A program made the translations under genes and the position numbers. Positions 1 to 7,812 of a stretch of 28,371 nt of DNA are shown here, piece by piece; the stretch's first letter is position 1; every line of letters starts with the position of its first letter. The DNA is from Oscillospiraceae bacterium. GTDB lineage: Bacteria; Bacillota_A; Clostridia; Oscillospirales; Oscillospiraceae. The stretch lies in the NCBI GenBank assembly GCA_017540945.1, contig JAFYAB010000027.1, positions 1 to 28,371 on the forward strand, given 5' to 3'. The notes beneath the pieces are model-generated. The model did not search any database. It worked only from the letters and a program-made list of their open reading frames with translations, and had not been told where the DNA came from.

Positions 1-22
1 CCGGGAGGCTGGCGGCGCAGGG

Positions 23-49
23 TGGCGCACACTGTGCGCCGCTACAGGC
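23..49. repeat. 27-nt GC-rich palindromic repeat, copy 1
   Basis: This 27-nt stretch matches positions 17839-17865 at 24 of 27 positions, and the three differences are all transitions. Its core is a near-perfect inverted repeat (GGCGCACA, central C, TGTGCGCC) followed by CTACAGGC. Short intergenic palindromes of this type are common in GC-rich Oscillospiraceae, so it is probably a REP-like dispersed repeat. Only two copies are visible here. Confidence 0.55.
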
Positions 50-139
50 GGGGCGGCTGCCTGTCGACCCGCATCCGCCGTCTCCGATTACCTGTTCCCT
101 CCCGGATATACTGTGTTCCGAACTTTTTTGACACGCTGA

Positions 140-166
140 GGGCGCACCGCATTACGCGGTGCGCCC
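140..166. terminator. GC-rich hairpin downstream of oppA
   Basis: An 11-bp perfect stem (GGGCGCACCGC with GCGGTGCGCCC) encloses a 5-nt loop. On the plus strand it is followed by a moderately T-rich tract; on the minus strand there is no U-run. It could end the opp transcript as a 3' stem, end a plus-strand gene lying left of the window, or be a dispersed palindromic repeat. Confidence 0.45.
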
Positions 167-190
167 TGTTGCTGTTTGATACGAATACTT

Positions 191-217
191 GATAAATAAG
201 TTGGAAGCTTATTTATC
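191..217 (-). terminator. AT-rich stem-loop just 3' of oppA
   Basis: A 10-bp perfect inverted repeat (GATAAATAAG with CTTATTTATC, 7-nt loop) lies about 22 bp beyond the oppA stop codon. It has no following U-tract on the minus strand, so it is more likely a 3'-end stabilising stem than a classical intrinsic terminator. Confidence 0.4.
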
Positions 218-238
218 CGGCATCCGGAGAAGGGAGGA

Positions 239-2002
239 TCAGCCCTCGATGGTGCAGTACATGAAGTACTTGTAGCCAAGAGGATTGGCGAAGAAGCCCT
301 TCACGTTCTTGCTGATCATGTAGGTGTCGGTGTAGAAGTACAGGGGGCAGATGCAGCCGGTGGACATCAGCAGGTCCTCGGCGCGGTGCATCAGCTCGTA
401 GCGCTTGGCGTTGTCGGTGCAGCTCTTGATGGTCTTGATCAGCACATCGTAGGTGTCGGCCCAGGTGCCGTTCTCCACCTTGACGTCAAAGCCCAGGTCG
501 CTCAGATCCAGGCTGTAGATGGCGGCATCCTTATGGGCGCCCTTGCCGAACTGGACGTCGTTGTTGCCGGAGCCAGTGGTCCACATATCCAGGAAGCAGA
601 TGGGGTCGTTGTAGTCGGCCAGCCAGCCGTTCCGGGCGATGGAGTAGTTGCCTTCCTTACGGGTGTTCAGGAAGGTGTTCCATTCCTGGTTCTCCAGGTT
701 CATGGTGATGCCGATGCCGGCCAGCTGCGCCTGCAGGTACTCGCCGATGGCCTTGTGGCCCTCGGAGGTGTTGTACAGGTAGGTCATGGCGGGGAAGTTG
801 GTGAACTTGGCGCCGTCGAACTCGTAGTACTTCTTCAGGATCTCAACAGCCTGGTTGTAGTTGTCCTTGACAGCGTCCTTGGACACATTGTAGTAGCCGT
901 CAAAGCCGTCGTTGTGACCGGCGGTCTTGTAGAACTCGGTGCCGTCAGGGTTGGTCATGCCCATGGCAACGAAGGAGGAGGCGGGAACCTGGCCGGCCTG
1001 GCCGATCTCTTCGACGATGTAGTTGCGGTCGAAGAGCAGGCTGATGGCGTTGCGGATTTCCGCACGGGCCTTCTCGGCCTCAGCGCCGCTCAGGCCGCTG
1101 CCGGCGGGCAGGATGTCCTCGTTGACATTCCAGCAGACATAGTAGGTACCGATCTGGCCGATGACCTTGTACTCATCGGGATAGTCCTTCTTGAGGGTGG
1201 CCATCTCGTTGGTGGGCACGCCGTCGATCAGCTGCCAGGTGCCGTTCTTGAAGTTGGCGACCATGTTGTTCTCGTCGTCGGACAGGTAGAACTCGATCTT
1301 CTCCATCAGGATCTTGTCGGCGTCCACATAGTTGGGGTTCTTCTCCAGGGTGATGACGCTGTTGTGATCCCACTTGGTGATGGTGTAGGCGCCGTTGCAG
1401 ACATAGGTGCTCGCTTCGGTAGCCCAGGACTCGTTGGCGACCACATCCTCCCGGACAGGGAAGTAGGTGGGGAAGGCCAGCAGCTCGTTCCAGTAGGAAA
1501 CCGCGTTGGCCAGGGTGACCTTCAGGGTCTTGGCGTCCACAGCCTCGACGTTCAGCTTGTCGGTGCCGTAGCCGTCCACGACCTCGAACATGTAGCCGTA
1601 GTCGGCGCCCAGAGCCTCGGAGGCGGCGCGCTGCCAGGCAAAGGCGAAGTCGTTGGCGGTGACGTCCTTGCCGTCGGACCACTTCAGGCCGTCGCGCAGG
1701 GTGTAGGTGTAGGTGACGGTGCCGTCCTCATTGGCAACGCCTTCCACCAGTTCCTTGGCGGCGTCGGCAACGATGACCAGCTTGCCGGAGTCATCCTGCG
1801 CCCACTTGGCCAGGCCGGAGAACAGATGGCTGATCAGCGTAGCGCCGTCAACCGCAGAGTTCAGAGCGGGGTCAATGGTGTCGGGTTCAGAGGAAAGGCA
1901 GACCGCGATCTTGGAACCGGCGACCGGCTTCTTTCCTCCGCTGCAGGCGACCAGAGTCAGCATCATGGCAACCACCAGCAGCAATGCTAAGATTTTCTTC
2001 AT
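239..2002 (-). CDS. oppA: Oligopeptide ABC transporter substrate-binding lipoprotein
   Basis: This is the extracellular solute-binding subunit (family 5) of the peptide importer encoded by the genes upstream; it captures peptides outside the membrane and hands them to OppBC. The 587-residue product opens with a lipoprotein signal peptide ending in LVAC, so Cys20 should be lipidated. Family features follow: the early DPALN segment, the LKWSDGKDVTANDFAFAW region and the late WLADYNDP segment. I chose the ATG at 2000-2002 because an AAGGAAGG ribosome binding site precedes it and the signal peptide starts there; an upstream in-frame ATG would only add a charged extension. It is the last gene of an oppBCDFA operon, separated from oppF by 66 bp that hold a stem-loop. 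The exact peptide specificity cannot be read from sequence. Confidence 0.93.
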   Translation of the reverse strand: MKKILALLLVVAMMLTLVACSGGKKPVAGSKIAVCLSSEPDTIDPALNSAVDGATLISHLFSGLAKWAQDDSGKLVIVADAAKELVEGVANEDGTVTYTYTLRDGLKWSDGKDVTANDFAFAWQRAASEALGADYGYMFEVVDGYGTDKLNVEAVDAKTLKVTLANAVSYWNELLAFPTYFPVREDVVANESWATEASTYVCNGAYTITKWDHNSVITLEKNPNYVDADKILMEKIEFYLSDDENNMVANFKNGTWQLIDGVPTNEMATLKKDYPDEYKVIGQIGTYYVCWNVNEDILPAGSGLSGAEAEKARAEIRNAISLLFDRNYIVEEIGQAGQVPASSFVAMGMTNPDGTEFYKTAGHNDGFDGYYNVSKDAVKDNYNQAVEILKKYYEFDGAKFTNFPAMTYLYNTSEGHKAIGEYLQAQLAGIGITMNLENQEWNTFLNTRKEGNYSIARNGWLADYNDPICFLDMWTTGSGNNDVQFGKGAHKDAAIYSLDLSDLGFDVKVENGTWADTYDVLIKTIKSCTDNAKRYELMHRAEDLLMSTGCICPLYFYTDTYMISKNVKGFFANPLGYKYFMYCTIEG

Positions 2003-2037
2003 GGTTTTCCTTCCTTTCAGACATGTTATTGTATCAA

Positions 2038-2059
2038 AATATGCGGTGATCCGCATATT
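2038..2059 (-). other. Intercistronic stem-loop between oppF and oppA
   Basis: A 9-bp perfect stem (AATATGCGG with CCGCATATT) closes a 4-nt loop in the 66-bp oppF-oppA gap, 36 bp before the oppA start. On the minus strand it is followed only by TTTGATAC, so it would terminate weakly at most. Such stems commonly protect the highly expressed binding-protein segment of an ABC transporter mRNA; that role here is inference. Confidence 0.55.
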
Positions 2060-2068
2060 ATGAACGCA

Positions 2069-3061
2069 TCAGAGCTCGTTCACCCGATGGCAGGCGACGA
2101 AATGGCCGGGCTCCACTTCCTTGAACTCCGGCATGCCCTCGGCGCAGCAGGGCGCCGCGTGGGGGCAGCGGGTCCGGAAGGGACAGCCGGAGGGAGCGTT
2201 GAGGGGGCTGGGGATGTCGCCGGAGAGCACGATCCGCTTGTTGGCTCTGGCCACCTTGGGATCCGGCTGGGGAACGGCGGACATCAGGGAGCGGGTGTAG
2301 GGGTGCAGGGGTTGATCGTAGATCACCGCAGCGTCCGCCAGCTCCACCATCTTGCCCAGATACATGACGGCGATGCGGTCGCTGATGTGGCGAACCACCA
2401 GGATGTCGTGGGCGATGAAGAGATAGGTCAGGCCCATCTGCTCCTGGAGCTCCACGAACATATTGATCACCTGGGCCTGGATGGACACGTCCAGGGCGGA
2501 GACCGGCTCGTCGCAGACGATGAACTCGGGCTTCAGGGCCAGGGCGCGGGCGATGCCGATGCGCTGGCGCTGGCCGCCGGAGAACTCATGGGCGTAGCGG
2601 GAGGCGTGCTCGCTGTTGAGGCCCACCCGCTCCATGAGCTCCAGGATGCGATCTTCGCGTTCCTTTTTGTTCTGGTACATCTTGTGGATGTCCAGGGGCT
2701 CGCCGATGATGTCGGAGACGGTCATGCGGGGATTCAGGGAGGAGTAGGGGTCCTGGAAGACCATGGTGGTCTTCTTGCGCAGCTCCTGGATGTCCGCCTT
2801 GGTCTTGATGAGCCGTCCCTCGAACTCCACCTCGCCGTCGGTGGGCTTGTAGAGGTGCAGGATGGAGCGGCCCACGGTGGTCTTGCCACAGCCGGACTCG
2901 CCCACCAGACCGAGGGTCTCGCCCCGGCGGATGGCAAAGGAGACGTCGTCCACGGCCTTCAGCGGCTTGGTGCGAAGCGGGCCGACGTTGATGTTGAAAT
3001 ACTGCTTCAGGTGACGGACTTCCATCAGGGGACGCTCGTATTGCTCAAAGGTTCCGCTCAT
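2069..3061 (-). CDS. oppF: Oligopeptide ABC transporter ATP-binding protein, OppF type
   Basis: One of the two ATPase subunits that drive peptide uptake on the cytoplasmic face of OppBC. In 330 residues one sees Walker A GESGCGKT at 54-61, the Q-loop in [11 protein letters not shown] near 101-111, the signature FSGGQRQR near 160 and Walker B FIVCDEP at 180-186. The C-terminal tail has the cysteine-rich [10 protein letters not shown] motif typical of the Opp/Dpp subfamily, which supports this family over other ABC ATPases. The ATG overlaps the oppD stop codon in an ATGA arrangement, so translation is probably coupled. It is called OppF rather than OppD from its position and the EVRHLKQYF / [10 protein letters not shown]-terminus; the OppD/OppF split is by similarity. 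Confidence 0.92.
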   Translation of the reverse strand: MSGTFEQYERPLMEVRHLKQYFNINVGPLRTKPLKAVDDVSFAIRRGETLGLVGESGCGKTTVGRSILHLYKPTDGEVEFEGRLIKTKADIQELRKKTTMVFQDPYSSLNPRMTVSDIIGEPLDIHKMYQNKKEREDRILELMERVGLNSEHASRYAHEFSGGQRQRIGIARALALKPEFIVCDEPVSALDVSIQAQVINMFVELQEQMGLTYLFIAHDILVVRHISDRIAVMYLGKMVELADAAVIYDQPLHPYTRSLMSAVPQPDPKVARANKRIVLSGDIPSPLNAPSGCPFRTRCPHAAPCCAEGMPEFKEVEPGHFVACHRVNEL

Positions 3062-4086
3062 TCCGTCACACCGCCTTTCTCCTCATCCGGCAGGATGCTG
3101 CCGTTTTCCACGCCTTCCTTTACGTTCATCCAGCAGGCCGCGAAGTGCTCCTCATTCAGCCGCATCCGCTGGCAGCGCTCCTTGAGGCAGATCTTCATGG
3201 CGTTGTCGCAGCGGGGGGCGAAGGGGCAGCCCTCCGGCATGTTCAGCAGATCGATGGGCGTGCCGGTGATGGGCTGGAGCTTGCTGCCGGCGGTGTCCGC
3301 CGTGGGGATGGAGCGCATCAGGCCCTTGGTGTACTCGTGCTTGGGGTTATAGAAGATCTCGTCCGCGGTGCCCTGCTCGCAGATGGAGCCGGCGTACATG
3401 ACGATGACCTCGTCGCACATCTGGGCCACAACGCCCAGGTCATGGGTGATCATGATGATGGCCATGCCCAGCTGCTCCTGCAGGGAACGCATCAGATCCA
3501 GGATCTGGGCCTGGATCGTCACGTCCAGGGCGGTGGTGGGCTCGTCGGCGATCAGGATATCCGGCTCACAGGCCAGGGCCATGGCAATCATGACCCGTTG
3601 GCGCATGCCGCCGGAGTGCTCGTAGGGATACTGCTTCATGCGCTTCTCCGGCTCGTTCACGTTGACCAGCTTCAGCATCTCCACGGCCCGGTCCCAGGCC
3701 TCCTTTTTGTTGCGGTCGGTGTGCAGGCGGATCGCCTCCACCAGCTGGTGACCGATGGTGTAGGTGGGGTTCAGGGAGGTCATGGGATCCTGGAAAATGA
3801 TAGAGATTTTGTTGCCGCGGACGGTCTTCATCACCGACTCGCCGGCGTTCACCAGCTCCTGACCGTCCAGCTTGATGGAGCCGGAGACGATCTTTCCCGT
3901 GGGAGCCAGAATCTGCATAATGGAGTAGGCGGTAACAGACTTGCCGGAGCCGCTCTCCCCCACGATGCCCAGGACCTTGCCCCGGTCCAGATTGAAGGAG
4001 ATGCCGTTGACGGCCTTCACCTCGCCGGCCGGGGTAAAGAAAGAGGTGTGAAGGTCCCGTACCTTTAAAAGAGGTTCAGTAGACAT
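3058..4086 (-). CDS. oppD: Oligopeptide ABC transporter ATP-binding protein, OppD type
   Basis: The second ATPase subunit of the peptide importer, 342 residues. Walker A GESGSGKS is at 43-50, the Q-loop in [13 protein letters not shown] near 97-109, the signature is the variant HSGGMRQR near 157, and Walker [14 protein letters not shown] begins near 176. The C-terminal [19 protein letters not shown] motif is the Opp/Dpp cysteine cluster, which binds an Fe-S cluster in some family members. An in-frame GTG nine bases upstream overlaps the AAAGGAG ribosome binding site, so the ATG at 4084-4086, 8 nt from that site, is the likely start. The gap to oppC is 16 bp and the stop overlaps the oppF start, consistent with one transcript and a heterodimeric ATPase. 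Confidence 0.93.
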   Translation of the reverse strand: MSTEPLLKVRDLHTSFFTPAGEVKAVNGISFNLDRGKVLGIVGESGSGKSVTAYSIMQILAPTGKIVSGSIKLDGQELVNAGESVMKTVRGNKISIIFQDPMTSLNPTYTIGHQLVEAIRLHTDRNKKEAWDRAVEMLKLVNVNEPEKRMKQYPYEHSGGMRQRVMIAMALACEPDILIADEPTTALDVTIQAQILDLMRSLQEQLGMAIIMITHDLGVVAQMCDEVIVMYAGSICEQGTADEIFYNPKHEYTKGLMRSIPTADTAGSKLQPITGTPIDLLNMPEGCPFAPRCDNAMKICLKERCQRMRLNEEHFAACWMNVKEGVENGSILPDEEKGGVTE

Positions 4087-4102
4087 GTTCTGCACTCCTT
4101 TC

Positions 4103-5158
4103 TCAGTTTCTCAGCTTCGGGTCAAAGGCGTCGCGCAGGCCGTCGCCGAAGAGGTTCAGCGACAGGACGATCAGCGAGATGACCACAGCAGGGATGACCA
4201 TACGGTACGGATAGGAGGACAGGCCGTTGAGGGCGTCCGAGGCCAGGGAGCCCAGAGAGGGCATGGGGGCGTTGACGCCCAGACCGATGAAGGACAGATA
4301 GCTCTCGGTGAAGATGGCGCTGGGAATCTGCAGGGCCGTGGAGATGATGACCACGCTGATGCAGTTGGGCAGCAGGTGCTTGCGGATGATCCAGCCGCCC
4401 TTGGCGCCGGCGGCCTTGGAGGCCAGCACGTACTCCTGCTCCCGCAGGGAGAGGATCTGGCCGCGGATCAGGCGGGACATGCTGACCCAGTAGAGGACGC
4501 CGAAGACGATGAAGAGGCTGATAATATTGCTGCCGATCTTCTCCAGCACCGTGCCTTCCAGAGCCGGAGCCAGGGTCTGCTTCAGCACGGAGGCCAGCAG
4601 AATGACCATCAGCATATCCGGCAGAGAGTAGATGATATCCACGATCCGCATGATGATCAGGTCCACCTTGCCGCCGCAGTAGCCGGCAATGGATCCGATG
4701 GTCATGCCGATGATCAGCACGATGATGCTGGCGAAGAAGCCCACCGCCAGGGAGATCCGGGTGCCGTAGACCACGCGGATGAAGTAGTCGCGGCCGGAAG
4801 CGTCGGTGCCGAAAACGTGGGGGAAGATCTTTTCTCCCGCCGCGATCCGGGCCTGCTCGGTCTTCCCGTATTCAAAGGGAGACAGATTGTTGTAGCTGGC
4901 GTCCACGGGCTCTCCGGGCTGAACGCCCAGCATGCTGTCGTAAGCGTAGGGCCAGACGGCCGGGAGGATCAGAGAGGAGAGCGTGATCAGAATGATGACG
5001 ATGAGGCTGACCGCGGCCACCTTGTTCTTCAGCAGACGCTTCATACCGTCGCGGAAGAAGGTGGAGGAGGGGCGCATCTGCACCATGTAGGCCTTTTCGT
5101 CCTCGGTAGCCGGGAGAAAGGCGTCCACGTCGATGTGCATCGTAAATCTTTTATCCAT
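4103..5158 (-). CDS. oppC: Oligopeptide ABC transporter permease, OppC type
   Basis: Membrane-spanning subunit of the peptide channel, pairing with OppB. The 351-residue protein has a hydrophilic N-terminus, a first membrane segment near 46-66, a large extracytoplasmic loop ending in the OppC hallmark FGTDASGRDYFIRVVYGTRIS near 116-136, and five further hydrophobic segments. The cytoplasmic EAA-type loop that contacts the ATPases is visible as LASKAAGAKGGWIIRKHLLPN near 245-265. It lies 15 bp downstream of oppB and 16 bp upstream of oppD, inside the operon. Length and motif order match the BPD_transp_1 DppC/OppC family well. Confidence 0.92.
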   Translation of the reverse strand: MDKRFTMHIDVDAFLPATEDEKAYMVQMRPSSTFFRDGMKRLLKNKVAAVSLIVIILITLSSLILPAVWPYAYDSMLGVQPGEPVDASYNNLSPFEYGKTEQARIAAGEKIFPHVFGTDASGRDYFIRVVYGTRISLAVGFFASIIVLIIGMTIGSIAGYCGGKVDLIIMRIVDIIYSLPDMLMVILLASVLKQTLAPALEGTVLEKIGSNIISLFIVFGVLYWVSMSRLIRGQILSLREQEYVLASKAAGAKGGWIIRKHLLPNCISVVIISTALQIPSAIFTESYLSFIGLGVNAPMPSLGSLASDALNGLSSYPYRMVIPAVVISLIVLSLNLFGDGLRDAFDPKLRN

Positions 5159-5173
5159 CAGCTGCTCTCTCCT

Positions 5174-6103
5174 TTAGTCGAAATTGATCCGGGGATCGAC
5201 CACCTTGTAGAGGATGTCGCTGACCAGATTCATCACCACGATGAGGACGGCCAGCACGATGGTGGTGCCCATGACCATGGGATAGTCGCGGTCGGTGATG
5301 CTCTTGACAAAGGCGCGGCCGATACCGGGGACGGCAAAGATCTTTTCCACCACCAGAGAACCGGTGACGATGTAGGCCAGCATAGGGCCAAAATAGGTGA
5401 TGACCGGGATCAGGGAGTTCTTCAGCGCATGGCCGAAGATGATCTTCCCGCCGGACACGCCCTTGGCCTTGGCGGTGCGGATGTAGTCCTGACCCAGCAC
5501 GTCCAGCATGGAGGAGCGGGTGAGACGGGTGATATAGGCCATGGGATACAGGGACAGGGTGATGATGGGCAGAATGAGGCCGCCCTCGGCGGCGCCGTTG
5601 GCCGGCAGAAGCATCCATACGATAGCGAAGAGCAGCAGAAGCAGCGAGCCCATAATGAAGGAGGGCATGGAGACGAAGGCCGTGGTGATGACCATGATGA
5701 TCTTGTCGATCAGCTTGTTGCGGCGGAGCGCAGCCCAAGCGCCCAGCACGATCCCGGTGACGCCCGCGATGGCGGCGGCGATGACGCCGAGCTTCACGGA
5801 GGTCTTCATGCCGTCGAGGATGATGTCGATGACCTGGCGGCCTCTCTGCTTGATGGAGGGGCCGAAATCGAATTTTGTGACGATGTCCTTGAGGTAAGTC
5901 CCATACTGCTCCATCAGGGGCTTGTCGAGACCGTACTTGGCCTCCAGCGCGGCCTGGACCTCCGGCGTGACCGCCTTCTCACTCATGAACGGACCGCCGG
6001 GGACGGCGTGCATGACAAAGAAGGTCACGGTGATCACGACCCAGACGGTCAGGATCGCAAGGCCGATCCGCTTCACAATGTAAAACAGTGTCTTTGAGTT
6101 CAT
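5174..6103 (-). CDS. oppB: Oligopeptide ABC transporter permease, OppB type
   Basis: First gene of the operon and partner permease to OppC. The 309-residue product starts with the typical MNSKTLFYIVKRI N-terminus and a membrane segment near 12-32, followed by an extracytoplasmic loop containing KYGLDKPLMEQY, then five more hydrophobic segments. The EAA-type loop is YIRTAKAKGVSGGKIIFGHA (about 207-226), and VPGIGRAFVKSI near 258-270 is a family landmark. I start it at the ATG at 6101-6103, preceded by an AAGGCGG-like site, because the longer open frame would add 47 arginine- and proline-rich residues overlapping the promoter region. About 115 bp of structured leader separates it from the predicted transcription start. 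Confidence 0.92.
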   Translation of the reverse strand: MNSKTLFYIVKRIGLAILTVWVVITVTFFVMHAVPGGPFMSEKAVTPEVQAALEAKYGLDKPLMEQYGTYLKDIVTKFDFGPSIKQRGRQVIDIILDGMKTSVKLGVIAAAIAGVTGIVLGAWAALRRNKLIDKIIMVITTAFVSMPSFIMGSLLLLLFAIVWMLLPANGAAEGGLILPIITLSLYPMAYITRLTRSSMLDVLGQDYIRTAKAKGVSGGKIIFGHALKNSLIPVITYFGPMLAYIVTGSLVVEKIFAVPGIGRAFVKSITDRDYPMVMGTTIVLAVLIVVMNLVSDILYKVVDPRINFD

Positions 6104-6165
6104 AATCTTCCGCCTTACACCTTTCATCTTCGCTTTCCAGCGATCCGGCGGCGGGCTGCGCCTCC

Positions 6166-6214
6166 GGAGCGCTGCAGGCGGGAGCCTCAAGCGCGCAAAA
6201 TTGCCTGCCGCTCC
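6166..6214 (-). other. Stem-loop at the 5' end of the opp leader RNA
   Basis: GGAGCG plus GCAGGC pair with GCCTGC plus CGCTCC across a 23-nt loop, giving a 12-bp stem with a 2-nt bulge. It begins only a few bases after the predicted opp transcription start. A 5'-terminal stem would protect the mRNA from 5'-end-dependent decay. No riboswitch class is recognised. Confidence 0.5.
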
Positions 6215-6226
6215 ACATAATATTGT

Positions 6227-6255
6227 ATTATATAGCAATTGCATGAAAAAAGCAA
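6227..6255 (-). promoter_or_regulatory. Predicted sigma-A promoter of the opp operon
   Basis: Reading the minus strand, TTGCTT at 6250-6255 is followed after 17 bp by a perfect TATAAT at 6227-6232. The start of transcription should fall near 6220, leaving a leader of about 115 nt before oppB. Confidence 0.7.
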
Positions 6256-6361
6256 CATCTTTTCGGCAAAACTGCGCAAAATGGCCGTTGCGTGAATATT
6301 TTTGGCTGTTTTTTGGGGCTGTCCTTCGGGCTTTTGCCCCGGAAATACGGTTTTACGCGCA

Positions 6362-6395
6362 AAACACCGTGAAATCCGAAGATTTCACGGTGTTT
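6362..6395 (-). terminator. Intrinsic terminator of the arabinose repressor gene
   Basis: A perfect 15-bp stem (AAACACCGTGAAATC with its complement) is closed by a UUCG loop when read on the minus strand, ending in GTGTTTT. It lies 27 bp past the repressor stop codon and upstream of the opp promoter, separating the two minus-strand units. Confidence 0.8.
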
Positions 6396-6421
6396 GTTTC
6401 CGACAGCGCGCGGCGTCGGGC

Positions 6422-7489
6422 CTATTTGCTGCTTTCCTTTTCCACCAGGATCCAGGGGGCCAGCTGAGACGCGCAGGACTCGCCGCGAAGCAGCCGGAAG
6501 AGCGTCTCAGCCGCCATCCGCCCCACGTTGTATCTGCCGTGGGACAGGGAGGTAATGCGGGGCGTGGACATCTCGCTGTAGGGGCTGTTGTCAAAGCTGA
6601 CGACGGCGATATCCCCCGGCACCGAAAGTCCCTTCCTGGTCAGATAGGAGATCACCCGGGCGGCGATCTCGTCGTTGTAGCAGACCACGGCGCTGCAGGA
6701 GGAGAGCAGCCCCGCCATCCGTTCCACCGAGTAATCGTCCTTCAGAAAGTGCTCCTTCTGGGCGGTGTCGTACCAGAGTACATTGCCGTCCTCCGGGGTG
6801 AGCCCGTATTCCTGGAGCCCCTCCAGATAACCGGCAAAGCGCTGCCGGCCCTGGAGGTCGTCGTATTTGAAGATCCCGCCGATCCCCCGGTGGCCCTTCC
6901 CATACAGGTATTCCACCAGCATCCGTCCGCCCGCCAGGTTGTCGTCCAGCACGGAGAGGGTGTCGGGGAGCTGCTCATAGTTGCCGTGCATAAAGACCAG
7001 GGGGATTCCCTTTTCCATCAGCTGGCGGCAGAGCTTGAGATTCGGATTGGGCAGGCCGGTCTTGGTGCCCTCAATCAGTACCCCGTCCAGCCGCTCCATT
7101 TCCAGCAGGGTCTGCAGAATCCGGCGCTCGCTGCTGAACTGGTTCTGTGTGGCAAACAGCAGGGGCGCGCTGTTGTTCTCCGAACAGACCGCCTCGATCT
7201 CCCGCAGGATGCTGGGGAAGATGTAATCGCTGATATAGGTAGTCACCACGGCGATGGATCGGCGCGGAAGCGGCACGGGCTCCTGCTTCTCCCGGATGAA
7301 GGAGCCGCTGCCCTGGCGGCGCTCGATCAGCCGCTCGGCCTCCAGGACAGAGAGCGCCTGCCGCACCGTCTGCCGGCTGACCTGAAACTGCCCGCAGAGC
7401 GTCTGCTCTGTGGGGAGAAGCTTCTGGTATTTCCCGGAAAGGATCCCGGTCCGCAGCGTTTCCGCCAGAACTTGATACTTCGGATTCAT
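6422..7489 (-). CDS. araR: GntR/LacI-type transcriptional repressor, AraR-like
   Basis: A 355-residue DNA-binding regulator with a GntR-type winged helix (about 1-68, including LPTEQTLCGQFQVSRQTVRQA and RRQGSGSFI) joined to a LacI/periplasmic-binding-protein sensor domain (about 74-352, with DGVLIEGTK, DDNLAGGRMLVEYL and VVSFDNSPYSEM). This chimera and length are those of Bacillus AraR, the L-arabinose-responsive repressor. The start chosen is the second ATG, because GGGAG lies 7 nt before it; an ATG 18 bases upstream overlaps that site. It is divergent from the arabinose transport and catabolic operon, fitting local control. Its promoter carries an operator-like box, suggesting autoregulation. 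That the ligand is arabinose is inferred from the neighbours, not from binding residues. Confidence 0.88.
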   Translation of the reverse strand: MNPKYQVLAETLRTGILSGKYQKLLPTEQTLCGQFQVSRQTVRQALSVLEAERLIERRQGSGSFIREKQEPVPLPRRSIAVVTTYISDYIFPSILREIEAVCSENNSAPLLFATQNQFSSERRILQTLLEMERLDGVLIEGTKTGLPNPNLKLCRQLMEKGIPLVFMHGNYEQLPDTLSVLDDNLAGGRMLVEYLYGKGHRGIGGIFKYDDLQGRQRFAGYLEGLQEYGLTPEDGNVLWYDTAQKEHFLKDDYSVERMAGLLSSCSAVVCYNDEIAARVISYLTRKGLSVPGDIAVVSFDNSPYSEMSTPRITSLSHGRYNVGRMAAETLFRLLRGESCASQLAPWILVEKESSK

Positions 7490-7521
7490 ATGCAGACTCC
7501 CGTCCATACAACTTTTTCTTT

Positions 7522-7550
7522 ATTATACGCAGATTTGAATTTTGTGTCAA
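7522..7550 (-). promoter_or_regulatory. Consensus promoter of the arabinose repressor gene
   Basis: On the minus strand TTGACA (7545-7550), a 17-bp spacer and TATAAT (7522-7527) form a perfect sigma-A promoter. Transcription should begin near 7515, about 26 nt before the repressor ATG. Confidence 0.85.
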
Positions 7551-7555
7551 TACAA
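7542..7555. promoter_or_regulatory. Operator-like box over the repressor promoter -35
   Basis: TTGTGTCAATACAA is an imperfect palindrome with TTGT and ACAA ends. It covers the -35 hexamer of the repressor promoter, as expected for autorepression. The half-sites resemble AraR operators of Bacillus (core TTGTACGTACAA), with two extra central bases. Confidence 0.45.
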
Positions 7556-7584
7556 GTTTTTTTGGAAATCGCTAAAAAATTTAG

Positions 7585-7597
7585 TTGTATGTATCAA
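7585..7597. promoter_or_regulatory. AraR-like operator box
   Basis: TTGTATGTATCAA, extended as AGTTGTATGTATCAAAT, matches the Bacillus AraR operator core if one inserted T is allowed. It lies between the two divergent promoters, about 200 bp from the operon promoter, so it could take part in cooperative looping. Confidence 0.4.
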
Positions 7598-7735
7598 ATT
7601 CAGCGTTGATTGTGCAAAGCAACGAAGCGTTCCAGGCCCTCGAAAACTGAAAAAAAGTGTAAAAACCCTTGATATACTCCGGTTTTTCCCCGTTGAGAGG
7701 AATTTGTATTCTGCCGGGCAGGTCCTTTCCAAAAA

Positions 7736-7758
7736 TTTGTATTGTGCATGGATACAAA
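7736..7758. promoter_or_regulatory. Spaced operator-like inverted repeat
   Basis: TTTGTAT and ATACAAA form a perfect 7-bp inverted repeat separated by 9 bp, about 26 bp upstream of the operon -35. The half-sites are those of the other boxes, although the spacing is wider. Confidence 0.4.
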
Positions 7759-7766
7759 AAATGATT

Positions 7767-7781
7767 TTTGTGTGTACATAT
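7767..7781. promoter_or_regulatory. AraR-like operator next to the arabinose operon promoter
   Basis: TTTGTGTGTACATAT agrees with the Bacillus AraR operator core at about 12 of 15 positions. It ends two bases before the -35 hexamer of the transport operon, where a bound repressor would block RNA polymerase. This is the best candidate operator in the region. Confidence 0.5.
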
Positions 7782-7783
7782 TA

Positions 7784-7812
7784 TTGACTTTCTCTCCGCG
7801 GAGTGGTATGCT
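7784..7812 (+). promoter_or_regulatory. Promoter of the arabinose transport and catabolic operon
   Basis: TTGACT (7784-7789), a 17-bp spacer and TATGCT (7807-7812) form a good sigma-A promoter. The spacer contains the perfect palindrome CTCCGCGGAG (7794-7803). Transcription should start near 7819, giving a leader of about 60 nt that begins with a palindrome and small hairpin at 7821-7841. Confidence 0.75.

Larger units (their letters stand above)
1..238. other. Intergenic region downstream of oppA
   Basis: I see no gene here. The stretch holds a short GC-rich palindromic repeat near position 35, a strong GC-rich hairpin at 140-166 and an AT-rich hairpin at 191-217, annotated separately. The only open frame (minus strand, about 63 codons) runs through these palindromes and resembles nothing. 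A T-run at 124-129 follows no clear stem. Confidence 0.6.
6104..6421. other. Intergenic region between oppB and the arabinose repressor gene
   Basis: The 318 bp contain no gene. They hold the opp leader with two GC-rich hairpins (the larger at 6166-6214; a smaller one with TCCGG/CCGGA ends near 6144-6168), the opp promoter, an imperfect GGGGC/GCCCC inverted repeat near 6316-6343 of unknown meaning, and the repressor-gene terminator. The genes on both sides point the same way, so these are separate transcription units. Confidence 0.7.

Noticed and set aside
386..1990. A 534-codon plus-strand open frame opposite oppA
   Set aside because: The translation is low-complexity, rich in Gly, Val, Ala, His and Asp, with no family similarity. 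It is the antisense shadow of a GC-rich gene with a clear lipoprotein product on the other strand.
4085..6097. A 670-codon plus-strand open frame opposite oppB and oppC
   Set aside because: It spans two real genes and their gap, and its product is mostly Asp, His, Gly and Gln repeats. Shadow of codon use, not a gene.
6316..6343. GGGGC/GCCCC inverted repeat as a terminator
   Set aside because: The stem is short, the loop is long and there is no U-tract on the strand being transcribed; the nearby 15-bp hairpin is the better terminator.
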